From assembly GCA_964447405.1 (NCBI GenBank), contig CAYUSP010000001.1, positions 558,001-622,000 on the forward strand: a DNA stretch of 64,000 bases. The letters are read 5' to 3'. How positions within the stretch are numbered: the first letter of the stretch is position 1; each line of letters opens with the position of its first letter. Shown here piece by piece: positions 29,594-37,576 of this stretch. This DNA comes from JALNZF01 sp964447405. Lineage in GTDB: Bacteria > Nitrospirota > UBA9217. Position numbers and translations under genes: made by a program. The notes below the pieces were generated by a model. It was not told the origin of the DNA, searched no databases, and saw nothing but the letters and a program-made list of their open reading frames with translations.

Positions 29594-30265
29594 TTGCGCA
29601 AAACGTTCATGAGCGGACCGGTTGAGCTTTCGGTCCTGAGCGGGATTACGCTGGATATTCGACAGGGCGAATTTCTTGCCATTGTAGGCGCATCAGGTGT
29701 CGGAAAGAGCACCTTTCTGCATATTCTGGGGGCGCTTGATCGGCCATCGTCGGGTAAAGTCCATTACCGGGATGTCGATATTTACGGTTTGGACAGCGCC
29801 AGCCTGGCACGTTTTCGTAATGAGCGGGTTGGATTCGTGTTCCAGTTTCACCATCTGCTCCCGGAGTTTACCGCGCTCGAGAATGTTATGATGCCGGCTC
29901 TGATCCGGCGAATGGATCGCAGTGCTGCCATCAGATCAGCCCGGCAGATCCTTGACGATGTTGGCCTTGGCAGCCGGATACATCATAGACCCGGAGAATT
30001 GTCTGGAGGAGAACAGCAGCGCGTAGCAGTGGCACGGGCGCTCATTCTAAGACCGGATGTGGTATTGGCGGATGAGCCGACCGGGAATCTCGATCATCAT
30101 ACCGGGGAGACTATCCACGACCTTTTGCTTACCATAAATAAGAAGCAGGGAGTCACCTTTGTGATCGTGACGCACAATGAAAAGCTTGCCATCCGTGCCG
30201 ATCGTATCCTTAGGCTGTCAGAGGGAAGGTTAAAATCTGAACTTCGGCAAACAACGGGATCATGA
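29594..30265 (+). CDS. lolD: Lipoprotein-releasing ABC transporter ATP-binding protein LolD
   Basis: A 223-residue (or slightly longer) ABC ATPase. Walker A GASGVGKST (about 33-41), Q-loop region FQFHHLLPEFTALENVMMP, signature LSGGEQQRVAVARAL, Walker B VVLADEPTGNLD and switch His in VTHN are all present. The first canonical start is TTG at 29594. The frame is open upstream and reads PPLIHTEELRKTF, which matches the first beta-strand expected in LolD, so translation may begin upstream at a non-canonical codon. ATA at 29564 overlaps the previous stop and follows GGGG at 7 nt. Partner of LolC. Confidence 0.9.
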   Translation: MRKTFMSGPVELSVLSGITLDIRQGEFLAIVGASGVGKSTFLHILGALDRPSSGKVHYRDVDIYGLDSASLARFRNERVGFVFQFHHLLPEFTALENVMMPALIRRMDRSAAIRSARQILDDVGLGSRIHHRPGELSGGEQQRVAVARALILRPDVVLADEPTGNLDHHTGETIHDLLLTINKKQGVTFVIVTHNEKLAIRADRILRLSEGRLKSELRQTTGS

Positions 30266-30307
30266 TATATTATTACTCTTGATAACCCTCCATAAATGAG
30301 TTTCCCC

Positions 30308-30337
30308 TTGACTTTATGACAGGTTAGAAAGTATTAT
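30308..30337 (+). promoter_or_regulatory. Sigma-70 promoter for the ccsB-hem cluster
   Basis: TTGACT (30308-30313), an 18-bp spacer and TATTAT (30332-30337), 38 bp before the ccsB ATG. Confidence 0.75.
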
Positions 30338-30375
30338 CAAAAAACTTTTAATCAAACTTCTACAGGATATCATCC

Positions 30376-31188
30376 ATGAATCAGACATTTTTTCAGGCGG
30401 CCTTTGGTGTGTACCTTGTTGCAACCCTCGCATATATTACGCATTTTATAAAACCAGACCAAAAATGGATTGCAAAATCCGCCTTTATTTCCGCCTGCAT
30501 GGGCTTTATTCTACATCTTGGTTACTTCATACTCCGGTGGACCGAGGCCGGCCGGATTCCCGTCACTAATTTTTTTGAAGCCATTAATGCCCTCGGAATG
30601 GGTATCATCCTCGTTTTTTTGATTATGGATTTGCGGTATCGGGTCCCTTCACTCGGCACGTTCATGCTGCCCCTCGTCATCCTGTTCATGCTTCCCGCCG
30701 CCCTCATGCCCTGGAACATAGAGAACGTAAATCCCATTTTGAAGAGCGGATGGCTTGGTATTCATACTAGTCTGGCGGTCTTGGGCGATTCGGCATTTGC
30801 GTTCGCCTTTATTGTCTCCTTCATGTACCTTATTCAGGAGCGGCAGCTTAAGCACAAGCATCTGGGCGTCATTTTTCATCGGTTGCCACCCCTCGACATC
30901 ATGGATATGATCACGTATCGCGCTCTGACAATAGGGTGGTTGTTCTTTACCCTGGGAATGATCACTGGCTCCATCTGGGCGGAAATCGCCTGGGGCACCT
31001 ACTGGAGCTGGGATCCCAAGGAAACGTGGTCGCTCATCGTCTGGCTTGTCTACATGGTGCTGCTCCACCTCCGTACGCTCGGATGGAGAGGCCGAAAAAT
31101 GGCCTACCTTTCCATGGCTGGATTCGCCCTGGTAATGATTAGCTTCTTTGTGGTAAGCAGGGTCGGTATCGGTAAACACAGTTTTTAA
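30376..31188 (+). CDS. ccsB: Cytochrome c biogenesis protein CcsB/CcsA family (haem handling)
   Basis: A 270-residue polytopic protein with about eight hydrophobic helices. The tryptophan-rich haem-handling motif WGTYWSWDPKETWS lies at about residues 206-219. Conserved histidines occur in GIHTSLAVLG and near the C-terminus (GKHSF). Members of this family (system II cytochrome c synthesis) deliver and ligate haem to apocytochromes together with ResB/CcsB-type partners, whose gene is not visible here. The nomenclature CcsA versus CcsB varies. It is the first gene of a haem synthesis cluster, 9 bp before hemA, so haem supply and cytochrome maturation may be co-regulated. Confidence 0.88.
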   Translation: MNQTFFQAAFGVYLVATLAYITHFIKPDQKWIAKSAFISACMGFILHLGYFILRWTEAGRIPVTNFFEAINALGMGIILVFLIMDLRYRVPSLGTFMLPLVILFMLPAALMPWNIENVNPILKSGWLGIHTSLAVLGDSAFAFAFIVSFMYLIQERQLKHKHLGVIFHRLPPLDIMDMITYRALTIGWLFFTLGMITGSIWAEIAWGTYWSWDPKETWSLIVWLVYMVLLHLRTLGWRGRKMAYLSMAGFALVMISFFVVSRVGIGKHSF

Positions 31189-31197
31189 GGCGGTTGT

Positions 31198-32559
31198 ATG
31201 AGTATTGTCGTTGTCGGTCTTAGTCATAAAACGGCGCCCATCGAGGTCAGGGAAAAGCTGAATTTTCCTGAAGCGACGGTTCCGGAAGCGCTCAGGAAAC
31301 TGATGGGCTATGAGGGGATCAGGGAAAGCCTTATCCTTTCCACCTGCAACCGTGTGGAGATTTATGCTTCAGTGCAGGATAGTACAGCCGGTATAGAAAC
31401 CATAAAACAGTTCATTTCCGATTATCACAGCCTGTCCCGTGAATCACTTGATCAGTCACTCTATGTCTATCCTGATGCGCAGGGTGTTCGTCATACCTTC
31501 CGCGTAGCATCGAGCCTGGACTCAATGGTTCTGGGCGAAGCTCAGATATTAGGACAGCTCAAGGACGCCTTTGATATTTCCCTCAAAACCAAGACCACGA
31601 GCACCATTCTCAATAAACTGATCAAAAAATCGATTTCCGTGGCAAAACGTGTACGCACGGAGACGAAGCTCGCAGAAGGCGCGGTATCCATAAGCTCTGC
31701 TGCCGTGGAGTTGGCAAAAAAGATATTCGGTGAACTGGAAGGTAAAATCGTCATGCTGCTGGGTGCCGGCGAGATGGCTGAGCTTGCAGCGCAGCACCTG
31801 CTGGGCAATGGCGTGAAGAACATCATGGTTGCAAACCGCACCTTTGAACGCGCGGAAGAACTCGCGCAGGAGTTCAAAGGGGACGCCATACGGTTTGAGC
31901 ATTTTCCGGATGCTCTGGTAATGGTAGATATTCTGATCTGCGCCACCGGGGCCCAGCACTATGTGGTCAAACGTGACATGGTCAGCAAGGCACTGAAGGA
32001 GCGTCGGCACAAGCCGATTTTCATGATCGATATTTCCAATCCCCGGAACATCGATCCGGAAGTGGACAAAGTCGATAATGTGTATCTGTACGACATTGAT
32101 GACCTGCAGAGCAAGGTCAATGTGAATACGGAGGGCAGGGCCAAGGAAGCTGAAAAGGCCGAAGAGCTTATCATGCATGAGGTAGAAACCTACCTCCAGT
32201 GGGAGCGTGCTCTTGACGCGGTGCCAACCATCGTAGATCTTCGGGAAAAAGTGGAGGATATCCGTAAACGTGAAGTTGACAAAACTATCGCTTCCCTGAA
32301 CGGCATCACCGAGGACCATAAGCGCGCCATGGAGGCAATGTCCCAGGCTATCGTCAATAAACTGCTGCATGCGCCTCTCGTCATCTTGAAACAGGCGGCC
32401 TCAGGCCGGGACAATGATGACAATACCATCGCGGTGGCAAGGCGATTATTCAATCTGGACAAGGAATTGAAGCGTCCGGGTACGCATCGTGAGGCGGCGG
32501 TGGCACCATCGGAGAAGCTTCCTGAGCCGGACAGAGAACCGAAAAATACCTGCCAATGA
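31198..32559 (+). CDS. hemA: Glutamyl-tRNA reductase
   Basis: A 453-residue NADPH-dependent enzyme that makes glutamate-1-semialdehyde from Glu-tRNA, the first committed step of tetrapyrrole synthesis by the C5 route. The catalytic Cys50 is in STCNRVEIYA. GLSHKTAPIEVREKL is the N-terminal signature, LGEAQILGQLKDA follows, and the Rossmann loop GAGEMAELAA is near residue 190. The C-terminal dimerisation helices run to about 420, then a short proline/charged tail. AAGGCGG precedes the ATG. Confidence 0.97.
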   Translation: MSIVVVGLSHKTAPIEVREKLNFPEATVPEALRKLMGYEGIRESLILSTCNRVEIYASVQDSTAGIETIKQFISDYHSLSRESLDQSLYVYPDAQGVRHTFRVASSLDSMVLGEAQILGQLKDAFDISLKTKTTSTILNKLIKKSISVAKRVRTETKLAEGAVSISSAAVELAKKIFGELEGKIVMLLGAGEMAELAAQHLLGNGVKNIMVANRTFERAEELAQEFKGDAIRFEHFPDALVMVDILICATGAQHYVVKRDMVSKALKERRHKPIFMIDISNPRNIDPEVDKVDNVYLYDIDDLQSKVNVNTEGRAKEAEKAEELIMHEVETYLQWERALDAVPTIVDLREKVEDIRKREVDKTIASLNGITEDHKRAMEAMSQAIVNKLLHAPLVILKQAASGRDNDDNTIAVARRLFNLDKELKRPGTHREAAVAPSEKLPEPDREPKNTCQ

Positions 32560-32616
32560 GATTGTCAATTGCGAAATTCAGTTATTAAATTGAAGCCGAT
32601 CTGGGCATTTTATCAT

Positions 32617-32625
32617 TGGTATAAT
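32617..32625 (+). promoter_or_regulatory. Extended -10 promoter for hemC
   Basis: TGG followed directly by TATAAT (32620-32625) forms an extended -10 element. No -35 hexamer is found at the right distance. It would give a leader of about 25 nt before the hemC ribosome binding site. Confidence 0.55.
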
Positions 32626-32655
32626 CCACGTTCGTAAGGAAAGAAGGAGTCTACT

Positions 32656-33618
32656 TTGCGCAATCAGATTCGAATAGGTACCCGCGCCAGCGCATTGGCG
32701 CTTTGGCAGGCTGAATGGGTGAAATCAGAGCTTGAGAAGAAGTATCAGGGCATGACTGTAACACTCACCAAGATCAAGACCACCGGCGACAAAATCCTCG
32801 ATGTTCCGCTGGCGAAGGTCGGCGGAAAAGGGCTGTTTGTGAAGGAGATCGAGGAGGCTATGCTGGCGAATGAGATCGATATCGCGGTCCACAGCATGAA
32901 AGACGTGCCGACCTTTTTCCCCGATGGCCTGCATCTATCCTGCATTACAAAGCGCGAAGATCCCCGTGATGCCCTGCTGTCGAGAAATCACATTAAACTG
33001 GCTGACCTGCCTAAAGGGGCGAACATCGGTACGAGCAGTCTCAGGCGCCAGGCATTGCTCATGAGTAGCAGACCGGACTTTGTCATACACCAGCTCCGGG
33101 GAAACGTCGATACCCGGCTCAGGAAGCTCAAAGAGGGTCAGTATGATGCCATCATTCTTGCGGCCGCGGGTGTAAAGCGCCTGGGTCTGGCAGAGCATGT
33201 TACTGAATATATCGATACGGCAATCAGCCTGCCGGCAATAGGCCAGGGAGCGCTCGGCATCGAATGCCGCGTGGATGACCGTGAACTGAATGACATGATT
33301 GCCTTTTTCAACCATGCGGACAGCAGGGTCGCGGTTACCGGCGAGCGGGCGCTGCTCAGAAGACTCGAAGGCGGGTGCCAGGTGCCGATCGCATGTTTTG
33401 GAGAAATGAAGGGCGGGAAGCTTCATCTGACCGGGCTTGTCGGCAGTGTAGACGGAAAAAGAATTATCAAGGAATCAATCGACGGTGCTCCGGACCAGGC
33501 TGACAAGCTGGGAGTCGCTCTGGCGGAGACCCTATTGAAACGGGGCGCCGACGTTATCCTTCGTGAAGTTTACGGCAATAACACCGACTTCAGCGGGAAC
33601 AACCTGCTGGAGAATTAG
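32656..33618 (+). CDS. hemC: Porphobilinogen deaminase (hydroxymethylbilane synthase)
   Basis: A 320-residue enzyme polymerising four porphobilinogens. The start is a TTG at 32656, decided by AAGGAG at 32644-32649 with 6-nt spacing and by the family N-terminus (IRIGTRASALALWQAEWV). Other signatures are SMKDVPT, GTSSLRRQALL, RGNVDTRLRKL and the dipyrromethane cofactor-binding Cys near residue 241 in LEGGCQVPIA. Length is normal. Confidence 0.97.
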   Translation: MRNQIRIGTRASALALWQAEWVKSELEKKYQGMTVTLTKIKTTGDKILDVPLAKVGGKGLFVKEIEEAMLANEIDIAVHSMKDVPTFFPDGLHLSCITKREDPRDALLSRNHIKLADLPKGANIGTSSLRRQALLMSSRPDFVIHQLRGNVDTRLRKLKEGQYDAIILAAAGVKRLGLAEHVTEYIDTAISLPAIGQGALGIECRVDDRELNDMIAFFNHADSRVAVTGERALLRRLEGGCQVPIACFGEMKGGKLHLTGLVGSVDGKRIIKESIDGAPDQADKLGVALAETLLKRGADVILREVYGNNTDFSGNNLLEN

Positions 33619-33636
33619 CAGTAGGAAAGGCCTTGC

Positions 33637-33723
33637 AACCACAGATTAAATCAGATAAACACGGATAAATATATGGTTTTGAAATGGCACTTTATCTGTG
33701 AGCATCTGTGTTTATCTGTGGTT
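33637..33723. repeat. Imperfect inverted repeat with CAGATAAACACGGATAAA-type arms
   Basis: The left arm (33637-33669, starting AACCACAGATTAAATCAG) and right arm (33691-33723, ending in TTTATCTGTGGTT) are near-complementary over about 33 bp and separated by about 21 bp. The right arm also holds direct repeats of ATCTGTG. This resembles an intergenic repeat type I recall from several environmental bacterial genomes. It fills the space between hemC and cobA-hemD and has no T-run expected of a terminator, although the transcript could fold into a long hairpin. Confidence 0.75.
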
Positions 33724-33734
33724 TGTTATTTTCC

Positions 33735-35282
33735 ATGACGATAGCAATCGGAAAAGTATATCTTGTCGGCGCAGGTCCAGGCGATCCCGGGCTGATCACG
33801 GTCAAAGGCCTCGAGTGTGTAAAAAAGGCGGACGTGATCATTTATGATTACCTTGCCAACGAGCGACTGCTTGACCAGAGAAGGCCAGACGCGGAGCTCA
33901 TCTATGTTGGTAAACAAGGCAGCAAACATACCTTGCCGCAGGATGAGATAAGCCGCCTGATCGTCAAACGGGCCAAAGAGGGGAAGATCGTTGCGCGTCT
34001 GAAAGGCGGCGATCCATTCATTTTTGGACGCGGGGGGGAGGAAGCCGAGGAGCTCGTACAGGACGGCATTCCTTTCGAAGTCGTACCCGGAGTGACCGCC
34101 GCAACCGCTGTTCCCACGTACGCCGGAATACCCCTGACTCACCGTGATTACACTGCCAGCGTTGCATTCGTGACCGGTCATGAAGATCCCACTAAAGAAG
34201 AGTCGAAGGTACACTGGGACAGAATAAGCACTGGCATCGGAACCCTGGTGTTCTTCATGGGCATGAAAAATCTGCAGAGCATCATGGACAATCTGGTGTC
34301 TCATGGAAGGAAACCTGAAACACCGGTAGCGCTGATCCAGTGGGGAACGCGGACTGACCAGAAAGTTGTAATTGGTACGCTGACTAACATTGTTGGAAAG
34401 GTTGCCGAAGCAAAAATTGGGCCGCCGGCTATTATCGTAGTCGGGGAGGTCGTTCGTCTCAGGGAAAAACTTAACTGGTTCGAATCAAAACCGCTCTTTG
34501 GCAAGCGCATTGTGGTTACCCGATCGCGGGATCAGGCGAGCGTATTCGCGGAAATGCTGATCGACCATGGTGCCACGGCCATCGAATTTCCAACAATTGA
34601 TGTTGTGCCGCCGGCCAGCTGGGATGAACTCGACAGTGCAATTAAATCGATCGCCAACTATGACTGGATAATCCTGACCAGTGTGAATGCCGTGAAATTC
34701 TTTATGGAACGACTTCGCAGCCTGGGCAAGGATTTACGCTGCCTGGGGGGAGTGAAGATCTGTACCGTAGGGCCCAAGACAGCTGAGTCTCTTGAATCTT
34801 TCGGTCTGAGGTCCGATCTGGTGCCAATGGAGTTCAAGGCAGAAGGTATCCTCGCGGCACTCGGCGAAACACAAATCAAGGGATTGAAGTTTCTGATTCC
34901 ACGGGCACGGGAAGCGCGTGAAATTATACCGGAAAAGCTGAGGGAGCTAGGCGCTAGCGTAACCGTTGCTACTGCGTATGAAAACGTTCGGCCCATGACT
35001 GATGTCGAACGCGTGAAAAAACTGTTTATGGAAAAGAAGATAGCTGCCATAACCTTCACGAGTTCCTCAACAGTGCATAATTTTATTGAAATACTGGGTC
35101 AAAAAGAGTATAAAAAATTAATAGAGGGTGCGGCCATCGCCTGCATAGGCCCGGTCACCGCCAGGACAGCGGAATCCTACGGCATGCAGGTGGATATAAT
35201 GCCAAAGGATTATACAATCCCGGCTTTGGTAGACGAACTAACCAGGCATTTCGCGTCAGCACCCCAAAAGGAGAAACCATGA
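33735..35282 (+). CDS. cobA-hemD: Fused uroporphyrinogen-III C-methyltransferase / uroporphyrinogen-III synthase
   Basis: A 515-residue bifunctional protein. The N-terminal half (residues about 1-245) is a SAM-dependent methyltransferase (GKVYLVGAGPGDPGLITVKG, GRGGEEAEEL, VVPGVTAATA) leading to precorrin-2 for sirohaem or cobalamin. The C-terminal half (about 255-510) is a HemD-like synthase that cyclises hydroxymethylbilane (TRSRDQASVF, FTSSSTVHNF, ACIGPVTARTAESYG). The fusion is known in delta-proteobacteria and relatives. A GTG at 33708 would add nine residues but overlaps the repeat arm; the ATG at 33735 gives the family start. The HesB-like gene overlaps its stop by 4 bp. Confidence 0.93.
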   Translation: MTIAIGKVYLVGAGPGDPGLITVKGLECVKKADVIIYDYLANERLLDQRRPDAELIYVGKQGSKHTLPQDEISRLIVKRAKEGKIVARLKGGDPFIFGRGGEEAEELVQDGIPFEVVPGVTAATAVPTYAGIPLTHRDYTASVAFVTGHEDPTKEESKVHWDRISTGIGTLVFFMGMKNLQSIMDNLVSHGRKPETPVALIQWGTRTDQKVVIGTLTNIVGKVAEAKIGPPAIIVVGEVVRLREKLNWFESKPLFGKRIVVTRSRDQASVFAEMLIDHGATAIEFPTIDVVPPASWDELDSAIKSIANYDWIILTSVNAVKFFMERLRSLGKDLRCLGGVKICTVGPKTAESLESFGLRSDLVPMEFKAEGILAALGETQIKGLKFLIPRAREAREIIPEKLRELGASVTVATAYENVRPMTDVERVKKLFMEKKIAAITFTSSSTVHNFIEILGQKEYKKLIEGAAIACIGPVTARTAESYGMQVDIMPKDYTIPALVDELTRHFASAPQKEKP

Positions 35283-35665
35283 TTACGATAGCGGAAACTG
35301 CAGCAGATAAAATCAAGGAGATACTGAAGGCGGAAGGCATGCCGAATCACGGCCTGCGGGTCTCTTCTTCGGGCGGTTGCGGCTGCGGACCGTCATATGA
35401 GATTATGATTGACGACAAGGCAGGCGACGGAGACACCGTAATCGAGAAGAACGGGGCGAAATTGTTCGTAGATGCCTCCACGGCCAAGATCATTGACGGA
35501 GCGGAGCTAGGCTTCATCAGCGATGAGCGCGGCGAAGGATTTATGATCGCTTTCCCGAATGGAGCTCCGACCGCTGGAAGTTGCGGATGCGGCGATGGGG
35601 AAGAGTCGTCACCGAAAAGCCGCGGAGGTTGCGGGTCCGGCTCCGGCGGATGCGCATGCGGTTGA
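35279..35665 (+). CDS. HesB/IscA-like iron-sulfur protein with Cys/Gly-rich tail
   Basis: A 128-residue protein. Residues 1-105 resemble A-type Fe-S carriers (N-terminal TIAETAADKIKEIL, GLRVSSSGGCGCGPSYEI, and late CGC at 102-104). It carries seven cysteines: 34, 36, 102, 104, 118, 125 and 127. The last 25 residues are a Gly/Ser/Cys-rich extension (GGCGSGSGGCACG at the end) not present in standard IscA or ErpA. The start ATG overlaps the cobA-hemD stop and has AAAGGAG upstream. Placed between cobA-hemD and hemB, it may deliver Fe or Fe-S for tetrapyrrole or cytochrome assembly; this is an inference. Confidence 0.8.
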   Translation: MITIAETAADKIKEILKAEGMPNHGLRVSSSGGCGCGPSYEIMIDDKAGDGDTVIEKNGAKLFVDASTAKIIDGAELGFISDERGEGFMIAFPNGAPTAGSCGCGDGEESSPKSRGGCGSGSGGCACG

Positions 35666-35712
35666 TGCAATTGTGGTTTGCGGATTTACATTAAACGATC
35701 CCAGGAGATTGC

Positions 35713-36687
35713 ATGTTTGAACCTGTATACCGGCCAAGAAGGTTGCGTGCCAATGAGACTATCCGCAGGATGGTGAGAGAAACAAGGCTCTCTCCGGACG
35801 ATTTAATCTATCCTCTCTTCGTGACTCACGGGAAAGGTGTTAAAAAAGAGATCAGTTCTATGCCCGGGAATTACCAGCAGTCCATTGACAACCTTGTCAG
35901 GGATTGCGAAGAAGTGAAAAATCTCGGCATTCCCGCGGTGATTCTTTTCGGCATCCCGGAGCACAAGGACGAAGTAGGGTCAGAGGCCTACTCAGACGAT
36001 GGAATCATCCAGCATGCGATCAAGGCCATCAAGAACAAACTGCCTGAATTGATGGTGATCACCGATGTCTGTCTGTGTGAATATACGAGCCATGGACACT
36101 GCGGTGTGATCAAGAACGGCGTAGTCCAGAACGATGCGACCTTGGAGCTTCTCGCAAAAGAAGCCCTGTCGCATGCCAAGGCAGGCGCGGATATGGTTGC
36201 ACCGTCGGACATGATGGACGGCAGGGTTGGCGCCATCCGAGAAATCCTTGACAGCGGGGGATTCTACGACATTCCGATCATGTCTTACGCGGCTAAATAC
36301 GCATCAGCCTTCTACGGTCCGTTCCGCGAGGCAGCCGAGTCAACACCGCAGTTCGGCGATCGCAGGTCTTATCAGATGGACGCCCCGAACAGCCGGGAAG
36401 CCATGCGCGAGGTTGCTCTCGATATCGACGAAGGCGCGGATATTGTCATGGTGAAGCCGGCGCTGGCGTACCTCGACATTATCTATCAAGTAAAACAGAA
36501 CTTCAATCTGCCTGTTGCCGCTTACAATGTGTCTGGCGAGTATTCCATGGTAAAAGCAGCGGCCAAACTCGGATGGATCGACGGCGACCGCGTTATGATG
36601 GAGTCGCTCATCGCGATGAAACGCGCCGGCGCCGACATGATCCTCACTTATTTCGCCAAGGACGCAGCGAAACTTCTCCAGAAGTAA
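35713..36687 (+). CDS. hemB: Delta-aminolevulinic acid dehydratase (porphobilinogen synthase)
   Basis: A 324-residue enzyme condensing two 5-aminolevulinates. The cysteine-rich zinc site DVCLCEYTSHGHCG (about 119-132) indicates the zinc-dependent type. The Schiff-base lysines are in MSYAAKYASAFYG (about 195) and VKPALAYLD (about 248). AGGAG precedes the ATG. Together with hemA, hemC and cobA-hemD it covers glutamyl-tRNA to uroporphyrinogen III except for hemL, which is not in the window. Confidence 0.97.
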   Translation: MFEPVYRPRRLRANETIRRMVRETRLSPDDLIYPLFVTHGKGVKKEISSMPGNYQQSIDNLVRDCEEVKNLGIPAVILFGIPEHKDEVGSEAYSDDGIIQHAIKAIKNKLPELMVITDVCLCEYTSHGHCGVIKNGVVQNDATLELLAKEALSHAKAGADMVAPSDMMDGRVGAIREILDSGGFYDIPIMSYAAKYASAFYGPFREAAESTPQFGDRRSYQMDAPNSREAMREVALDIDEGADIVMVKPALAYLDIIYQVKQNFNLPVAAYNVSGEYSMVKAAAKLGWIDGDRVMMESLIAMKRAGADMILTYFAKDAAKLLQK

Positions 36688-36832
36688 TAATAGGGCCGGA
36701 TGGTCTCATGGACTGTCCTGCTCTATCCTTTGCTACAGGCATACTCCTCTTATTGATATGAGCTTATTCAAAAGCGGTCGTCGAGTCGTAGAACGCTTCA
36801 TTACGGTCGGAATTTCATAGTAGGCAGACGTC

Positions 36833-37447
36833 ATGAACAGGGGAGAGCGCTTCAACAGCATAAGCCATCTCGCTGGCACGATCCTGGCGGTCGGAGGTAC
36901 AGCGCTGCTCGTGGCTATGGCCGCGATCCAGCGTGATGCATGGAAGATCGTGAGCGTCAGTATTTACGGCGCCACACTCATCGCGTTGTACCTGGCCTCA
37001 ACGCTTTACCACAGCGCCAAAGGGGAGAAAACAACTCTTCGGAAACTCGATCATATAGCCATTTATTTGCTTATCGCGGGAAGCTATACCCCATTCACGC
37101 TCGTGACTTTGCGTGGCCCCGTGGGTTGGACGCTTTTTGGAGCGGTGTGGGGTCTTGCCGTTATGGGGATTGTCATTGACGTGCTGTTCGCCGACAGGTT
37201 GCGCGTCCTCCCTGTTGTCATTTACCTTCTCATGGGGTGGATTGTGGTGCTGGCGCTCAAACCGTTGCTTAAGGTCCTGCCCATGAACGGTTTCTGGTGG
37301 CTGCTGGCAGGGGGTTTGTTATATACGGGTGGAGTCGCGTTTTACGCGTTGGAAGGGAAGCTACCGCATAGTCATGGAATCTGGCACCTATTCGTTCTGG
37401 GCGGAAGTATAACACAGTTCATAGCGATAGCCTTCTACGTATTATAA
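36833..37447 (+). CDS. Hemolysin III / TrhA (PAQR-like) family membrane protein
   Basis: A 204-residue protein with seven hydrophobic helices. Family hallmarks are the His/Ser motifs STLYHS (about 60), KLDHIAIYLLIAGSYTP (about 80-97) and HSHGIWHLFVLGGS (about 180-193), which form a putative metal site shared with PAQR receptors. Bacterial members (TrhA/YqfA) are linked to membrane energetics and fatty acid homeostasis; the 'hemolysin' label derives from a Bacillus cereus protein. No clear ribosome binding site or promoter is seen in the 145 bp upstream. It appears monocistronic. Confidence 0.88.
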   Translation: MNRGERFNSISHLAGTILAVGGTALLVAMAAIQRDAWKIVSVSIYGATLIALYLASTLYHSAKGEKTTLRKLDHIAIYLLIAGSYTPFTLVTLRGPVGWTLFGAVWGLAVMGIVIDVLFADRLRVLPVVIYLLMGWIVVLALKPLLKVLPMNGFWWLLAGGLLYTGGVAFYALEGKLPHSHGIWHLFVLGGSITQFIAIAFYVL

Positions 37448-37556
37448 ATGTGGGTAGCAAGACGTGTGCGAACAATAAGCCAGTACTCACTTGTCCTGGA
37501 ATCGCAGCGGTAAAGGATAAGCAATAACTGCCGAAAGTACAGATTGGGTGTTCATG

Positions 37557-37576
37557 GCTGAACCAGTTGGTTCAGC
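37557..37576 (-). terminator. Hairpin directly after the Zn-ribbon gene stop
   Basis: A perfect 8-bp stem GCTGAACC/GGTTCAGC with a 4-nt loop begins at the minus-strand stop codon. No T-run follows, so it may be an mRNA-stabilising hairpin or a factor-dependent terminator rather than an intrinsic one. Confidence 0.4.

Noticed and set aside
31549..32370. Minus-strand open frame (273 codons) antisense to hemA
   Set aside because: Translation is rich in His/Phe/Leu with no motif; hemA is unambiguous.
33637..33723. Inverted repeat as an ordinary rho-independent terminator for hemC
   Set aside because: The arms are long and AT-rich, the loop is about 21 nt and no T-run follows, so it fits a dispersed repeat better.
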